From Fusobacteriota bacterium (lineage in GTDB: Bacteria; Fusobacteriota; Fusobacteriia; Fusobacteriales; JAAYPW01), in assembly GCA_012519615.1 (NCBI GenBank), contig JAAYPW010000081.1, forward strand, positions 1 to 45,872: 45,872 bases of DNA, read 5' to 3'. Position numbers and translations under genes: made by a program. Positions 44,254 to 45,872 of the stretch are shown here, piece after piece. Each line of letters opens with the position of its first letter. Positions within the stretch are counted from its first letter, which is position 1. The notes under the pieces were generated by a model that was not told where the DNA came from, did not search any database, and saw only the letters and a program-made list of their open reading frames with translations.

Positions 44254-45069
44254 ATGGAAACAGAACAAATTGAATTAGTTGCAGAGGAAACATTAACTTA
44301 CACGGAAAAAATATTTGAAAAACTTGTAAATTACGCACCAAAATTAGCTGTGGCAATATTAGTTTTAATTGTAGGAATGTTTATCGTAAAAATTTTAACA
44401 ATTATATTAGGAAAAACAATGGAGAGATCAAAATTTGATACAACTTTAAAAGCTTTCCTAAAATCAATAATCGGCGGATTACTTAAAATTTTATTGTTTA
44501 TTACGGTTGCATCTATGTTAGGAATTCAAATGGCGTCATTTGTTGCAATAATTGGTGCTGCGAGTTTAGCAATAGGACTTGCACTTCAAGGGAGTTTATC
44601 AAACTTTGCAGGTGGAGTATTAATACTTATATTTAGACCATTTAGAGTAGGAGATCATATAGATATCCAAGGTTTCTCAGGAATAGTTGCAGACATAGAA
44701 ATACTTTATACTGTGATAGATACAATGGATAATAAAAGAATAACTATTCCAAATGGTGGACTTGCTAATAGTAGTGTAGTAAACTATTCTAAAAATGAAA
44801 CAAGAAGATTAGATCTTTCATTTAAAATTGAAGGGGAAAAAGATGTAAAAAAAGTAAGAGAAGTACTTACAAAAACTATAAAAACATGTAAAAATATAAT
44901 TAATGATAAAGAAGTTACTATTGAAGTAATTGCACATAGCGAAGCTTTTTTTAATGTAATTACCAAATCATGGGTAAAAAGTAGTGAATATGATGATGCA
45001 AAATTTAGTGTACTAGAATCTGTAAAAAATGAATTTGAAAAAAATGAAATTAAAATAACAAGTATATAA
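44254..45069 (+). CDS. mscS: Small-conductance mechanosensitive channel
   Basis: 271 residues. Three membrane helices in the first 120 residues; the pore helix GAASLAIGLALQGSLSNFAG shows the alternating Ala/Gly packing of MscS, followed by the beta domain (FRVGDHIDIQGFSGIV, RITIPNG) and the C-terminal cage. Opens under membrane tension to release solutes after hypo-osmotic shock. Has its own promoter. Confidence 0.95.
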   Translation: METEQIELVAEETLTYTEKIFEKLVNYAPKLAVAILVLIVGMFIVKILTIILGKTMERSKFDTTLKAFLKSIIGGLLKILLFITVASMLGIQMASFVAIIGAASLAIGLALQGSLSNFAGGVLILIFRPFRVGDHIDIQGFSGIVADIEILYTVIDTMDNKRITIPNGGLANSSVVNYSKNETRRLDLSFKIEGEKDVKKVREVLTKTIKTCKNIINDKEVTIEVIAHSEAFFNVITKSWVKSSEYDDAKFSVLESVKNEFEKNEIKITSI

Positions 45070-45120
45070 TTTTAGATTAATTATATTATTAAACTTAAGT
45101 AAAATGGAGGTTATATTAAA

Positions 45121-45872
45121 ATGAGTAAAAAATTATTTAATTTGTTTTTGCTACTAAGTTTTGTATTTTTAGTAACAAATACACAGATAGTAAACGCAAA
45201 AGAGGCTGTAAAGAAAGAGAGTATTTTTATTGTTGACCAAATAGCAAACAATTCTGCGGATTTTACACCAGAATTACAAGAACAGATGCTAGAGGTAATT
45301 AAAATCCTTAATGAAAAAAACTGGGTTAATTTAAAATTAGTTGGACATACAAGTAATACAGGTACAGCTGCACATAATATGGAATTATCTAAACGTAGAG
45401 CTGAAAAAGCAAAAGAATTTTTTGTTAGCAATAATGTAGATACTGATAGAGTTACAACAGATTGGAAAGGTATGAATGAGCCTATAGCAGATAATAATAC
45501 TGCTGAAGGTAGAGCAAAAAATAGAAGGGTAGAGATTCTATTAATCACTTTAAATGAATATCCAATGGAACCGCATATTGTAGGTGTTTATGAAGGTGAA
45601 AATAGATCAAAAGAAGTGGTAATAAATGTTATTAAAGAAGAAAACGTTGAATATACTGCAACAATAAATGGAGAGAACTATATTTTAGGAACACCATTCT
45701 GGAAAGACGGGGAAAATAAAGTTGTAGTTACTGGTAAAAAAAATGGGTTAGAAAGTTCATCAGAAATGAATTTTTCTATGAAAAAAATACCTGTTGATTT
45801 AAATGCGCCAAATATTCCAAAAATTAATGGTATAGAAAATGGTGAAGTTTATACAGAAGGTGTAGTAATTAC
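45121..45872 (+). CDS. OmpA-like periplasmic/outer-membrane protein, 5' part (runs off the window)
   Basis: The frame stays open from the ATG at 45121 to the last base (250 residues visible). A signal peptide (1-26, ending VNA) is followed by an OmpA C-terminal-like peptidoglycan-binding domain (about 30-140: LVGHTSNTG, NMELSKRRAEKAKEFF, GRAKNRRVEI) and then Ig-like or other beta repeats. Placing the OmpA domain at the N-terminus rather than the C-terminus is unusual. It probably links the outer layers to the wall. AGGTTA-rich Shine-Dalgarno with GGAGG upstream. Confidence 0.8.
   Translation, partial: MSKKLFNLFLLLSFVFLVTNTQIVNAKEAVKKESIFIVDQIANNSADFTPELQEQMLEVIKILNEKNWVNLKLVGHTSNTGTAAHNMELSKRRAEKAKEFFVSNNVDTDRVTTDWKGMNEPIADNNTAEGRAKNRRVEILLITLNEYPMEPHIVGVYEGENRSKEVVINVIKEENVEYTATINGENYILGTPFWKDGENKVVVTGKKNGLESSSEMNFSMKKIPVDLNAPNIPKINGIENGEVYTEGVVI

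Overview
The window is very AT-rich (codon use strongly favours A/T-ending codons, spacers are nearly all A and T) and almost every gene lies on the + strand. The mix suggests an anaerobic, low-GC bacterium with an outer membrane, most likely a member of the Fusobacteriota. WaaA (Kdo transferase), an OmpA-like protein and an EnvC-like divisome factor indicate an LPS-bearing double membrane, while Asp23/AmaP, a split transketolase, FprA flavodiiron protein and an 'orange protein'-type Fe-S cluster are of the Firmicutes/anaerobe style. The phylum assignment is inference; no rRNA or tRNA gene is present in the window.

Layout: (1) 1-729 tail of a hybrid histidine kinase; (2) 957-1160 cold-shock gene with its own promoter, long leader and terminator; (3) 1327-4527 waaA-trmB-purA, then about 600 nt of non-coding DNA; (4) 5134-11624 xseB-ispA-proB-HAD-dnaE; (5) 11688-15245 accB-like, accC, asp23, amaP, DUF2273, nusB; (6) 15276-19308 a four-domain SpoIIE-type phosphatase, then bioB and bioF; (7) 19385-21951 a small unknown gene, ridA and a frameshifted membrane diguanylate cyclase, followed by a 500-nt palindrome-rich spacer; (8) 22496-26030 fprA, xth, a secreted DOMON-like protein, a small coiled-coil gene and rsmD; (9) 26654-32513 an orange-protein (ORP)-like cluster: DUF134 regulator, Mrp-NifX fusion, MBL hydrolase, NifX protein, C_GCAxxG protein, minimal J-domain protein and two MinD-type ATPases with ferredoxin domains; (10) 32660-34198 hybrid histidine kinase; (11) 34305-36122 two-subunit transketolase; (12) 36193-44168 a tight run ftsE-ftsX-envC-nuclease-nadK-recN-cheX-cheX-xer-TPR; (13) mscS and the 5' part of an OmpA-like gene.

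How they work together: region 9 looks like one anaerobe-specific module for assembling or handling an Fe-S or mixed-metal cluster, controlled from a sigma70-type promoter whose start site carries a perfect 18-bp palindrome next to a DNA-binding gene (DUF134). Region 12 begins with FtsE-FtsX-EnvC, the ABC-type switch that activates septal peptidoglycan amidases. Region 5 links the fatty-acid carboxylase to envelope-stress proteins, but its biotin carrier lacks the biotinylated lysine.

The most unusual signals are: (a) three genes (accC, the cyclase, tktC) whose strong Shine-Dalgarno is about 35-45 nt from the only possible start codon, with a hairpin folding away the extra distance each time; (b) the lysine-less BCCP beside an intact biotin carboxylase; (c) the ORP-like cluster with an added J-domain protein; (d) a dispersed non-coding element present three times in the long spacers; (e) three perfect 11-bp direct repeats just upstream of the fprA promoter.
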